Assembly: GCA_001791715.1 (NCBI GenBank)
Contig: MGFD01000035.1
Coordinates: 6,892-15,044 of the forward strand
Source: Candidatus Uhrbacteria bacterium RIFOXYB2_FULL_45_11
GTDB lineage: Bacteria; Patescibacteriota; Patescibacteriia; UBA9934; GWF2-40-263
Reading direction: 5' to 3'
DNA: 8,153 bases
Shown: positions 1 to 5,480 of the stretch, one piece after another
How positions within the stretch are numbered: the first letter of the stretch is position 1
How the letters are laid out: every line of letters starts with the position of its first letter
The notes under the pieces: model-generated
Databases searched by the model: none
What the model was told of the DNA's origin: nothing
The model's input: the letters and a program-made list of their open reading frames with translations, nothing else
Position numbers and translations under genes: made by a program

Positions 1-49
1 ATTTTCCGCACCCCACAAGAAATAACAGAAGCAAGAATTCGCATTTCAT
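1..49 (-). CDS. Putative lipoprotein, N-terminal fragment (cut by window edge)
   Basis: The sequence shows an ATG two bases after the stop codon of the upstream minus-strand gene. It opens a frame that runs off the left edge and reads MKCEFLLLLFLVGCGK. A short charged start, a hydrophobic run (residues 5-13) and the tetrad L-V-G-C (Cys14) fit a type II signal peptide with a lipobox. Lgt/LspA-type processing would then lipidate Cys14 on the outer face of the membrane. There is no good Shine-Dalgarno sequence, only an A-rich AGAAA, so the TAA-TC-ATG junction suggests translational coupling to the gene before it. Only 16 residues are visible, so the mature function cannot be judged. A chance hydrophobic frame is possible, but lipobox, spacing and strand all agree. 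Confidence 0.55.
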   Translation of the reverse strand, partial: MKCEFLLLLFLVGCGK

Positions 50-51
50 GA

Positions 52-441
52 TTATTTCTGTTCGGGCGCTGGCGAAGGTGCCGGGGCCTGAAGGGGCTGA
101 AATGGCTGCATGGGGTAAGCGCCAACACGGAGTTTGCATCCGCCCGTACGAGCAAACAAAGCGCCGGAGCCGCACTCAAGCAACTTTTCGGTTGCGGCAG
201 TATTACCCGACTCAATCACACGTGCTTCACAAGAAATGTAGCCGTTGCGATCAGAATCCGTTTCTGCACATGTAGCGCCGAGAACTTTGATGTTCATTTC
301 CGTTGCGTACTCCTTTACATTCTCAAGCGCGGCCGCTTTCGACCCTACAGAAAACGCGAATCCGACCGTGTTGTTGTAAATGTAAGCGGCAGGAATAGAC
401 AATGCGACAACAACGCCAAGTGCGATCCAAACCTTTTGCAT
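52..441 (-). CDS. Small membrane-anchored Cys protein with a Ca-loop-like motif and Pro-rich tail (129 aa)
   Basis: I do not recognise a named family. The start is the ATG at 441, because GGAGG lies 5 bases upstream; the earlier in-frame start at 465 has no such site. Residues 4-22 form one hydrophobic segment (signal anchor or uncleaved signal peptide), so the rest should be extracytoplasmic. The exported part has four cysteines (58, 71, 90, 102), enough for two disulfides. Residues 62-72 (DSDRNGYISCE) resemble the Asp-x-Asp-x-Asn-Gly start of a calcium-binding EF-hand/dockerin-type loop, but the closing acid is at loop position 11 rather than 12, so calcium binding is uncertain. The C-terminus (about 110-129) is Pro/Gln/Ala-rich, like a flexible surface tail. 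The gene follows the pilin gene but has its own promoter, and is probably co-transcribed with the lipoprotein frame after it. Confidence 0.8.
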   Translation of the reverse strand: MQKVWIALGVVVALSIPAAYIYNNTVGFAFSVGSKAAALENVKEYATEMNIKVLGATCAETDSDRNGYISCEARVIESGNTAATEKLLECGSGALFARTGGCKLRVGAYPMQPFQPLQAPAPSPAPEQK

Positions 442-479
442 AGGAACCTCCACATCCATCAACACGGATGGAAGGAATA

Positions 480-508
480 AACCTAGTCAAAAATCACAAA
501 AATGTCAA
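480..508 (-). promoter_or_regulatory. Sigma-70-type promoter for the 129-aa gene
   Basis: Reading the minus strand, TTGACA (508-503) is followed after exactly 17 bases by TAGGTT (485-480). A start site near 473 would give a leader of about 30 bases before the ATG at 441, containing the GGAGG ribosome site. It lies just beyond the pilin gene's terminator, so the two genes look like separate units. Confidence 0.75.
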
Positions 509-520
509 TATGTTGAGAAA

Positions 521-550
521 TAAAAAAAACGAGTCATTAAGGCTCGTTTT
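521..550 (-). terminator. Intrinsic terminator of the pilin gene, with the stop codon in the loop
   Basis: On the minus strand a 10-bp stem (541-550 with 526-535, one G-T pair) encloses a 5-base loop and runs into a tract of eight Ts (529-522). The TAA stop of the pilin gene (539-537) lies inside the loop, so a terminating ribosome would cover the hairpin. Confidence 0.85.
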
Positions 551-971
551 GAGTCAGAGGCCCGTTTGGAACGCAGCCTGTCGATTCATGGTTTATGCAA
601 TCACCTTCCCCATCGCATTCACGACGCGATTGGTCACAAAGAACTTTTACTCTTTGCAGCGTGTTCCCCTCTGTTTGATGCTGCAGATCTGCAAGGCAGA
701 ATAGCTGATTTTGCAGCGTTGGTGCGGTTTCATTGCAGCGCAAGGACACAATCCAATACGGAACACCTTTCAAGGCTCGATGTATGTTTATTTTCACGGT
801 ATCGCCTTCAAATGCGATGGCATGTGTTGCAAAGGATGACTCATACTCATGAGACACCGTGACAACCCAAGAAGGGTCATCGTTCTTCATTGCCACATAA
901 ACCACCCCGACCATCATCACAATGATAACGACCGCGACCATGAGTTCAATGAACGAAAATCCTTTATTCAA
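537..971 (-). CDS. Type IV pilin-like protein with class III signal peptide (144 aa)
   Basis: This is a minor pilin or pseudopilin of a type IV pilus or type II secretion-like system. The chosen start is TTG at 971, 4 bases after AGGAGG, giving MNKG-FSFIELMVAVVIIV. That is a textbook prepilin signal: a short basic leader, Gly at -1, Phe at +1 and the conserved Glu at mature position 5. A PilD-type peptidase would cleave after Gly4 and methylate the Phe. Residues 5-28 form the hydrophobic assembly helix. The C-terminal head has six cysteines (79, 92, 112, 119, 125, 133), four of them in an acidic tail, which is many for a small pilin. No pilus motor or prepilin peptidase gene is in view, so which system it serves is unknown. 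The longer frame from 1037 ignores the strong ribosome site and would bury the signal. Confidence 0.88.
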   Translation of the reverse strand: MNKGFSFIELMVAVVIIVMMVGVVYVAMKNDDPSWVVTVSHEYESSFATHAIAFEGDTVKINIHRALKGVPYWIVSLRCNETAPTLQNQLFCLADLQHQTEGNTLQRVKVLCDQSRRECDGEGDCINHESTGCVPNGPLTQNEP

Positions 972-1008
972 GATGCCTCCTCTCCAATCATGACAGAACG
1001 GAGAAAGA

Positions 1009-1037
1009 AACATACGCGAAATGAAGCAAAATGTCAA
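1009..1037 (-). promoter_or_regulatory. Sigma-70-type promoter for the pilin gene
   Basis: Minus strand: TTGACA (1037-1032), 17 bases, then TATGTT (1014-1009). The predicted start near 1002 leaves a leader of about 30 bases before the TTG start codon. It is divergent from the helicase promoter, whose -35 box begins 28 bases away, so a protein bound between them could affect both. Confidence 0.75.
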
Positions 1038-1064
1038 TGAATCGTTTCTATTTGCCTTGATTTA

Positions 1065-1093
1065 TTGACAGAACACGTATTTCCTGATATTCT
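1065..1093 (+). promoter_or_regulatory. Sigma-70-type promoter with extended -10, ahead of the helicase leader
   Basis: TTGACA (1065-1070), 17 bases, then TATTCT (1088-1093), preceded by TGA (1085-1087), which makes an extended -10 element. Predicted transcription start is near 1100. This is among the strongest-looking promoters in the window. Confidence 0.8.
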
Positions 1094-1099
1094 TTCGGC

Positions 1100-1247
1100 A
1101 TAATTTCGCTCGACTTTATTTCGAGCATGACTCGTGGCCTCTTGTCTGTATTACGACCTGATGGAAAAACGGGTCGTAATTTTTTTACGCTTCCATTGCG
1201 CCTGGCACCCCATCGGGTTCCTCGCTCAGCTTTGGTTGCCTATACAT
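1100..1247 (+). promoter_or_regulatory. Structured 5' leader of the helicase mRNA
   Basis: About 148 bases separate the predicted start site from the helicase ATG. In order: a 6-bp hairpin (1108-1113 with 1121-1126, 7-base loop); an ATG at 1127 opening a 49-codon frame that ends at 1276, inside the helicase gene in another frame; a strong terminator hairpin (1150-1186); and a small hairpin (1207-1210 with 1215-1218). Bases 1155-1164 can also pair with 1210-1219, which would disrupt the terminator's 5' arm in read-through RNA. The layout is that of an attenuated or autoregulated leader. I recognise no known riboswitch, and no ligand is implied. Confidence 0.5.
1150..1186 (+). terminator. Intrinsic terminator inside the helicase leader (possible attenuator)
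   Basis: A 9-bp perfect stem (1150-1158 with 1172-1180), extendable by a T-G pair, encloses an 11-base loop and is followed at once by seven Ts (1180-1186). It lies about 50-86 bases past the predicted start site and about 60 bases before the helicase ATG. No complete gene precedes it on this strand, so it either attenuates the helicase or ends a small RNA of about 85 bases. Confidence 0.75.
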
Positions 1248-2702
1248 ATGACAGAGACACAAAAACCGTCTTTTGACGGACTTGGGATCTTTCCAGATCT
1301 TCTTACCCACTTGAGTAAAATTGGATTCCACAATCCAACTCCTATTCAAGAAAAAGCGATTCCAATCGGCACAACAGGTGAAGATTTAATCGGAATCGCT
1401 CAAACAGGAACTGGAAAAACGCTCGCGTTCTCCATTCCAATGATGCAACAGATCTCTATCAACAAAGGTCAGGGACTTGTTTTGCTTCCAACACGTGAAC
1501 TCGCACTTCAAGTTGAAGAAACCCTTCAAAAACTCAGCAAGCCATTTGGACTTCGCACAGCTGTGTTGATTGGTGGCGCAGCAATGAGTTTGCAGATTCG
1601 CGCGCTTCGTAACAAGCCACACGTAATCGTTGCAACTCCAGGACGTTTGCTTGATCACATGGAACAAAAAATCATTGGTCTTCAAAACATCAAAGTTTTG
1701 GTTCTTGATGAGGCAGACCGCATGCTCGACATGGGATTTGAACCACAAATTAAAAAGATTCTCGCAGCCGTTCCAAAAGAACGTCAAACCATGTTGTTCT
1801 CTGCAACCATGCCAGAAAAGATTTCGCAGATTGCAGAAAAATACATGAAGAAGCCACTTCGTATTGAAATGGCACGCCAAGGAACAGCGAATGAAAACGT
1901 AGAACAAGAATTTTTCATGGTAGGAAAAGGAGACAAGTTGCGTTTGCTCGATAAAGTTCTCAGTGATTACAAAGGTTCTGTCTTGGTCTTTAGCCGCACA
2001 AAACACGGTGCAAAAAAGATCACACACTGCATTGAAAAAATGGGACACACGGTTGCAGAAATTCACTCAAACAAATCGTTGAATCAACGCAAGATGGCTC
2101 TTTCCGGATTTAAATCTGGAAAAACACGTGTGCTTGTTGCAACAGATATTGCGTCACGCGGAATCGACGTCACAAACATTGAGCTCGTTATCAACTTTGA
2201 TCTTCCAGATCAAGCAGAAGATTACGTGCACCGCATTGGAAGAACTGGCCGTGCCGGCCGCACAGGAAAGGCAATCTCGTTTGCAACACCAGATCAAAAA
2301 CGTGATTTACAAATCATTGAGCGTTTGATCCGTACAAAAATTAACGTTTCTCCCCTTCCAGAACTCCCCGCACACCGCGCCGCTCCGGTTTATGAACCAG
2401 AACGTGAAGAACGTCGTGGATCATTCCAACGTGGTGGACGCGGCGGATACAGCGGAGGATCCTCTCGCGGTGGAAGCTCACGCGGATCAGGAGGTTCTTA
2501 TGGAACATCACGTGGAGGAAACTCTTACGGAAAATCAAAAGAAAAAGTCTTTCAATATAAAGATGTAAAAAGAGAGGGTGGTACAACAGGTGCGACCCCA
2601 ACAGACAAACCACGCACTGCACCAAAACCTTTCGACCGAAAGCGCCAAGGTGGTGGTCAAGGATATCAAGGTCACAACCCAAGACCTATGCACAAAGCAT
2701 AA
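1248..2702 (+). CDS. rhlE: DEAD-box ATP-dependent RNA helicase, RhlE-like (484 aa)
   Basis: It unwinds short RNA duplexes using ATP, with likely roles in ribosome assembly, RNA decay or cold adaptation. All family motifs are present in order: Q motif GFHNPTPIQ (26-34), motif I AQTGTGKT (51-58), Ia PTRELALQ (81-88), Ib TPGR (130-133), II DEAD (154-157), III SAT (185-187), IV-region VFSRTK (247-252), V ATDIASRGID (298-307) and VI HRIGRTGR (328-335). After the two RecA-like domains comes a basic Arg/Gly/Ser-rich tail (about 390-424, low complexity to the end), typical of RhlE-like proteins and suited to nonspecific RNA binding. I chose ATG 1248 because it gives the usual short N-terminus. The in-frame GTG at 1134 would translate the terminator hairpin. 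There is no Shine-Dalgarno sequence before 1248. RhlE versus other DEAD-box subfamilies is a judgement from the tail and overall length. Confidence 0.95.
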   Translation: MTETQKPSFDGLGIFPDLLTHLSKIGFHNPTPIQEKAIPIGTTGEDLIGIAQTGTGKTLAFSIPMMQQISINKGQGLVLLPTRELALQVEETLQKLSKPFGLRTAVLIGGAAMSLQIRALRNKPHVIVATPGRLLDHMEQKIIGLQNIKVLVLDEADRMLDMGFEPQIKKILAAVPKERQTMLFSATMPEKISQIAEKYMKKPLRIEMARQGTANENVEQEFFMVGKGDKLRLLDKVLSDYKGSVLVFSRTKHGAKKITHCIEKMGHTVAEIHSNKSLNQRKMALSGFKSGKTRVLVATDIASRGIDVTNIELVINFDLPDQAEDYVHRIGRTGRAGRTGKAISFATPDQKRDLQIIERLIRTKINVSPLPELPAHRAAPVYEPEREERRGSFQRGGRGGYSGGSSRGGSSRGSGGSYGTSRGGNSYGKSKEKVFQYKDVKREGGTTGATPTDKPRTAPKPFDRKRQGGGQGYQGHNPRPMHKA

Positions 2703-2704
2703 AT

Positions 2705-2739
2705 AAAAAAACTTCGAGTTCATCCTCGAAGTTTTTTTT
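2705..2739 (+). terminator. Intrinsic terminator of the helicase gene
   Basis: The G+C-containing core CTTCGAG (2712-2718) pairs with CTCGAAG (2725-2731) around a 6-base loop, extended by A-T pairs. It is followed by eight Ts (2732-2739) and begins two bases after the stop codon. Confidence 0.9.
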
Positions 2740-2752
2740 GAGCAGATATTTA

Positions 2753-2781
2753 TTGACAATCGTCATTTCTTCCCCTATCTT
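2753..2781 (+). promoter_or_regulatory. Sigma-70-type promoter for the lipid-kinase gene
   Basis: TTGACA (2753-2758), 17 bases, TATCTT (2776-2781). The predicted start near 2788 gives a leader of about 24 bases that includes GGAG (2802-2805). Confidence 0.8.
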
Positions 2782-2811
2782 CTCTTTAGTTCTTTTTATT
2801 TGGAGATCCTC

Positions 2812-3789
2812 ATGAACCAGATTATTGTCATGAACCCATTTGCAAGGCACCTACGAAAAGACAAAACGCTACGAAGCAGGCTCCTTGCACTTGTTCACAG
2901 AAAAACGGCGATCATTGAAACACAAACCGTACAAGCACTCATCGAAACACTTGAACAACTTTCTGTCACACACACTTCTCTCAAAAATGTGGCCGTTTAC
3001 ATCATTGGCGGAGACGGAACATTTAATCAGGTGTTGAATTGGGTCATGACATTACCCCAAGAAAATCGACCGCTCCTCATGCCGGTTGGTGGTGGGCAAT
3101 TTAATTTCATGACCAAGTTCGTTGGACTCAAAAGTACAGACCCGTCTGTAAACCTTGCAGAAATTTTTTCCGGTCGCATTCATACAGAAACAAAATCCTG
3201 GAGACCAGTATGCGTGACAGATTCATACACACATGAAAAACGGTATGGTGCTGTCATTGGCAATGGAATTCTGTGTGATTTTGTTGAATGGTATGAAGAA
3301 ATGGGCAAAGGTGATCTGCTTGATGTCCTCAAGTTGATTGGCATTGTCATTTCAGACTTTGGAAAAAACATGCTCCGTGGCAGACACGGCAGAATTAAAC
3401 CGATTCAAGGAACGCTTTTTGTCGATGGGGTCAAATTACCCTGCACAGAATATGCGGCCATCATGGCTGCAACCGTTCCAGAATTCATGCCAACATGTAA
3501 ACCGTTCCGTGCTCCAACTGTTCCGAATGCATTTTCTACCTATGCGTACTGGGGAAATTTTACCCCACTCGCTTTGAGCGTGCCGTTTATCTGGAGAGGC
3601 TTAAAATCGCCCCTCACGGATCCGTGCGCAGTGAATACAAATGCGCAAGAAATTCGTATTCACACAACCGATCCTCGACTCTTGATCGATGGCGATATTC
3701 ATCTTTGGCAAAGCAAAAAACAACCTCACGCACGAACACTTACGTTCACACACGGACCTGAAATTCAACTCCTCCATGCAGTCGTCTAA
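2812..3789 (+). CDS. Diacylglycerol/sphingosine-kinase-fold lipid kinase (325 aa)
   Basis: It is a member of the DAGK catalytic (LCB5/DgkB/YegS) superfamily, which phosphorylates lipid hydroxyls with ATP at the membrane face. The start is ATG 2812, six bases after GGAG; the TTG at 2800 would include that site. Visible motifs: the nucleotide-binding GGDGT (66-70) in the first domain, then a Gly-rich loop GGGQFNF (93-99) where most relatives have a G-T/S-G-N-(D)-x-A loop, and IDGD (292-295) near the end, matching the DGE/DGD that closes the second beta-sandwich domain. Length fits the family (about 290-330 aa). No membrane segment or signal is seen. Substrate cannot be told: diacylglycerol, undecaprenol-type lipids or another lipid are all possible. 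The altered second loop means activity should not be assumed. It is transcribed alone. Confidence 0.82.
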   Translation: MNQIIVMNPFARHLRKDKTLRSRLLALVHRKTAIIETQTVQALIETLEQLSVTHTSLKNVAVYIIGGDGTFNQVLNWVMTLPQENRPLLMPVGGGQFNFMTKFVGLKSTDPSVNLAEIFSGRIHTETKSWRPVCVTDSYTHEKRYGAVIGNGILCDFVEWYEEMGKGDLLDVLKLIGIVISDFGKNMLRGRHGRIKPIQGTLFVDGVKLPCTEYAAIMAATVPEFMPTCKPFRAPTVPNAFSTYAYWGNFTPLALSVPFIWRGLKSPLTDPCAVNTNAQEIRIHTTDPRLLIDGDIHLWQSKKQPHARTLTFTHGPEIQLLHAVV

Positions 3790-3801
3790 CGACTGTTTTT
3801 T
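3779..3801 (+). terminator. Intrinsic terminator of the lipid-kinase gene, stop codon in the loop
   Basis: CAGTCG (3779-3784) pairs with CGACTG (3790-3795) around the loop TCTAA, followed by six Ts (3796-3801). The hairpin begins inside the coding sequence, and the TAA stop (3787-3789) is in the loop. Confidence 0.85.
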
Positions 3802-3816
3802 ATTCCCTAACGAACA

Positions 3817-3844
3817 TTGACTTTTTGATTATTTCCGATATACT
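3817..3844 (+). promoter_or_regulatory. Sigma-70-type promoter for the ABC-F gene
   Basis: TTGACT (3817-3822), 16 bases, TATACT (3839-3844). The predicted start near 3851 gives a long leader of about 119 bases, nearly all of it the inverted repeat at 3862-3960. Confidence 0.7.
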
Positions 3845-3861
3845 TCGAACAAAATTAAAAA

Positions 3862-3960
3862 GGCTGGAGAAGTCGGAGAGACCTGAGAGGCTGGAGATGC
3901 CAAAATAAAGCATTTCAAAAAACCTCTCTCGCCTCTCAAGCCTCTCCAGCCCCTCTAGCC
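3862..3960 (+). repeat. Imperfect inverted repeat with purine/pyrimidine arms in the ABC-F leader
   Basis: The left arm (3862-3898) is purine-rich and made of roughly 10-base repeats of GGCTGGAGA-like units. The right arm (about 3922-3960) is its near reverse complement, pyrimidine-rich with repeated CCTCTC. Aligned without gaps, about three quarters of positions agree, and some mismatches become G-U pairs in RNA. The spacer (about 3899-3921) is A-rich. The ABC-F ATG follows the right arm by nine bases with no Shine-Dalgarno sequence. The transcript would fold into a long hairpin ending at the start codon. Attenuation or translational control is possible but unproven. Confidence 0.8.
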
Positions 3961-3969
3961 TTCCCCATT

Positions 3970-5445
3970 ATGTCCGACCACGGCAACGTTATCGTTCGCT
4001 TTCAGAACGTCACATTTGGCTATCATGATAAAAACGCCCTTCTCAAGGACGTGAATTTTTCCATTCGTGAAAACGCAAAAGTAACGCTCATGGGACAAAA
4101 CGGCGCCGGAAAGTCCACCATTTTTCATTTGATTATGGGAGATGCTAAGCCCGTGAAAGGAGAAATCCACTTAAAACAAGGAGCAAAAATTGGAATTGCA
4201 AAACAAGTCATGGATCGCTCTTACCTAGAGTTGACTGTGGAAGATTACTTCGCAACGGCGTTTGCTGAAAGACCACGCAATCTCCCTGTGTTGATTGATC
4301 AGGCTCTTGAAGCAGTCAATTATCCCCTTGATCACAAACTCACCATCAATCGTCTTTCTGGCGGACAACAAGCACGCCTGCTTCTTGCCTACGCCCTTAT
4401 TCAGAAGCCAGATATTTTGCTTCTCGATGAGCCAACAAACAACTTAGACGAAGACGGAATTGGCCACCTTATTACATTCCTCATGATGTATGAGAAAACC
4501 GTGATCGTTATTTCCCACGACGCAGACTTCTTGAACACATTTACGGATAGCGTGCTTTACCTCGACGCACAAAAACAAGAAGTCGATGCATACCAAGGTG
4601 ACTATTACGATGTTGTCGAACAAATCAAATCTCGTATTGAGGCAGAAGAGCGCAAAAACGCACAACTTCTGAAGAACATTCAGGACAGAAAAGAAAAAGT
4701 AAACTTCTTTGCAAACAAAGGAGGAAAAATGCGTAAGCTTGCTGCAAAGTTAAAAGAAGAGATCGAAGAAGACGAATCCAACATGGTGGATGTCAAGCAA
4801 GATGACAAAACAATTGTGCGCTTCGACATTGAAGCAACAGAATACAAAGATGCTATTTGTGACATTTCTTCCGTAGGTGTCTGGAACCAAGGAGAAGCCA
4901 TCCACTGTCCCATCGAATTAAAACTTCGACGAGGTGATCGCTTGCTCTTGAAAGGCCCAAACGGAATTGGAAAAACAACACTTCTTAAACGTCTTGCAAC
5001 AAGAACAGAAGAAGGTGTGCTTATTCCGTCTGATGTCATTATTGGATATTACGAACAAGACTTCTCGGGACTCGATTTTTCACAAACAGCATTTGAATCG
5101 CTCAAATCTGTCATGAAAGTCGGTGACGACGAACTAGTCTACGGAACCGCAGGGCGATTCCTTTTGCGAGGCGAAACTATGCAAACGCGCGTTGGCGCGC
5201 TCTCTGAAGGACAAAAAGCTCTTCTCTGTTTCGCCCGATTCGTTATTCAAAAACCAAACCTCCTCATTCTTGACGAGCCAACCAACCACGTAAACTTCCG
5301 CCATTTGCCTGTGATTGCACAAGCGTTGCAAAACTACAAAGGGGCGATGATCGTGGTCAGTCATGATACAGAATTTCTCAAATCGATTTCGTTTAATAAC
5401 GAACTTGATCTCGGGGCACTTCGCAAAAAAGCATTATCTGCATAA
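3970..5445 (+). CDS. ABC-F family ATPase, ribosome-associated type (491 aa)
   Basis: It is a soluble twin-ATPase protein with no membrane segments. ABC-F proteins bind the ribosomal E site and act in translation or in protection from ribosome-targeting antibiotics. Domain 1: Walker A GQNGAGKS (42-49), signature LSGGQ (129-133), Walker B LLLDEPTNNLD (150-160), switch His183. A charged, mostly helical linker (about 215-280, Lys/Glu-rich) matches the interdomain tRNA-contacting region. Domain 2: Walker A GPNGIGKT (329-336), signature LSEGQ (411-415) instead of LSGGQ, Walker B LILDEPTNHVN (432-442) with Asn where Asp of the D-loop is usual, switch His465. Site 2 is therefore degenerate, but both Walker B glutamates remain. 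ATG 3970 is the only sensible start, reaching the domain 16 codons before GYHD. It has its own promoter and converges on the DUF5671-like gene. Uup/EttA/resistance subtype is not clear. Confidence 0.9.
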   Translation: MSDHGNVIVRFQNVTFGYHDKNALLKDVNFSIRENAKVTLMGQNGAGKSTIFHLIMGDAKPVKGEIHLKQGAKIGIAKQVMDRSYLELTVEDYFATAFAERPRNLPVLIDQALEAVNYPLDHKLTINRLSGGQQARLLLAYALIQKPDILLLDEPTNNLDEDGIGHLITFLMMYEKTVIVISHDADFLNTFTDSVLYLDAQKQEVDAYQGDYYDVVEQIKSRIEAEERKNAQLLKNIQDRKEKVNFFANKGGKMRKLAAKLKEEIEEDESNMVDVKQDDKTIVRFDIEATEYKDAICDISSVGVWNQGEAIHCPIELKLRRGDRLLLKGPNGIGKTTLLKRLATRTEEGVLIPSDVIIGYYEQDFSGLDFSQTAFESLKSVMKVGDDELVYGTAGRFLLRGETMQTRVGALSEGQKALLCFARFVIQKPNLLILDEPTNHVNFRHLPVIAQALQNYKGAMIVVSHDTEFLKSISFNNELDLGALRKKALSA

Positions 5446-5480
5446 AAATAAAACTCGGGACAATCCCGAGTTTTATTTTT
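5444..5480. terminator. Shared bidirectional terminator between convergent genes
   Basis: A perfect 16-bp stem (5444-5459 with 5465-5480) with loop ACAAT has a CTCGGG core flanked by A/T tracts, so a T-rich tail follows the core in both directions. It overlaps two bases of the stop codon of the ABC-F gene on the plus strand and two of the converging minus-strand gene. Confidence 0.92.

Noticed and set aside
1..60. Terminator between the 129-aa gene and the lipoprotein frame (AGAAATAA/TTATTTCT)
   Set aside because: The 8-bp stem is purely A/T with a loop of about 28 bases and no T tract. It also lies within the signal-peptide codons.
468..862. Plus-strand frames across the pilin gene
   Set aside because: They overlap the pilin gene on the opposite strand, which has an ideal prepilin signal and ribosome site. 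These frames have neither promoter nor recognisable motifs.
1134..1247. Longer N-terminus for the helicase from GTG 1134
   Set aside because: It would translate through the leader terminator. The extra 38 residues have no family similarity, and RhlE-like proteins start close to the residues after ATG 1248.
1386..2066. 226-residue open frame on the minus strand
   Set aside because: It lies wholly inside the helicase gene, which has every DEAD-box motif. The minus-strand protein is Cys/Phe/His-rich with no recognisable domain, which is typical of an antisense shadow.
3956..3961. TAGCCT as a -10 box 8 bases before the ABC-F ATG, making it a third leaderless gene
   Set aside because: Only three of six bases fit, and there is no TGn extension and no -35 box. 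The promoter at 3817-3844 is much stronger.
4680..5039. 119-residue Ser-rich frame antisense to the ABC-F gene
   Set aside because: Shadow of a clearly coding region with Walker and signature motifs on the other strand. It has no ribosome site.
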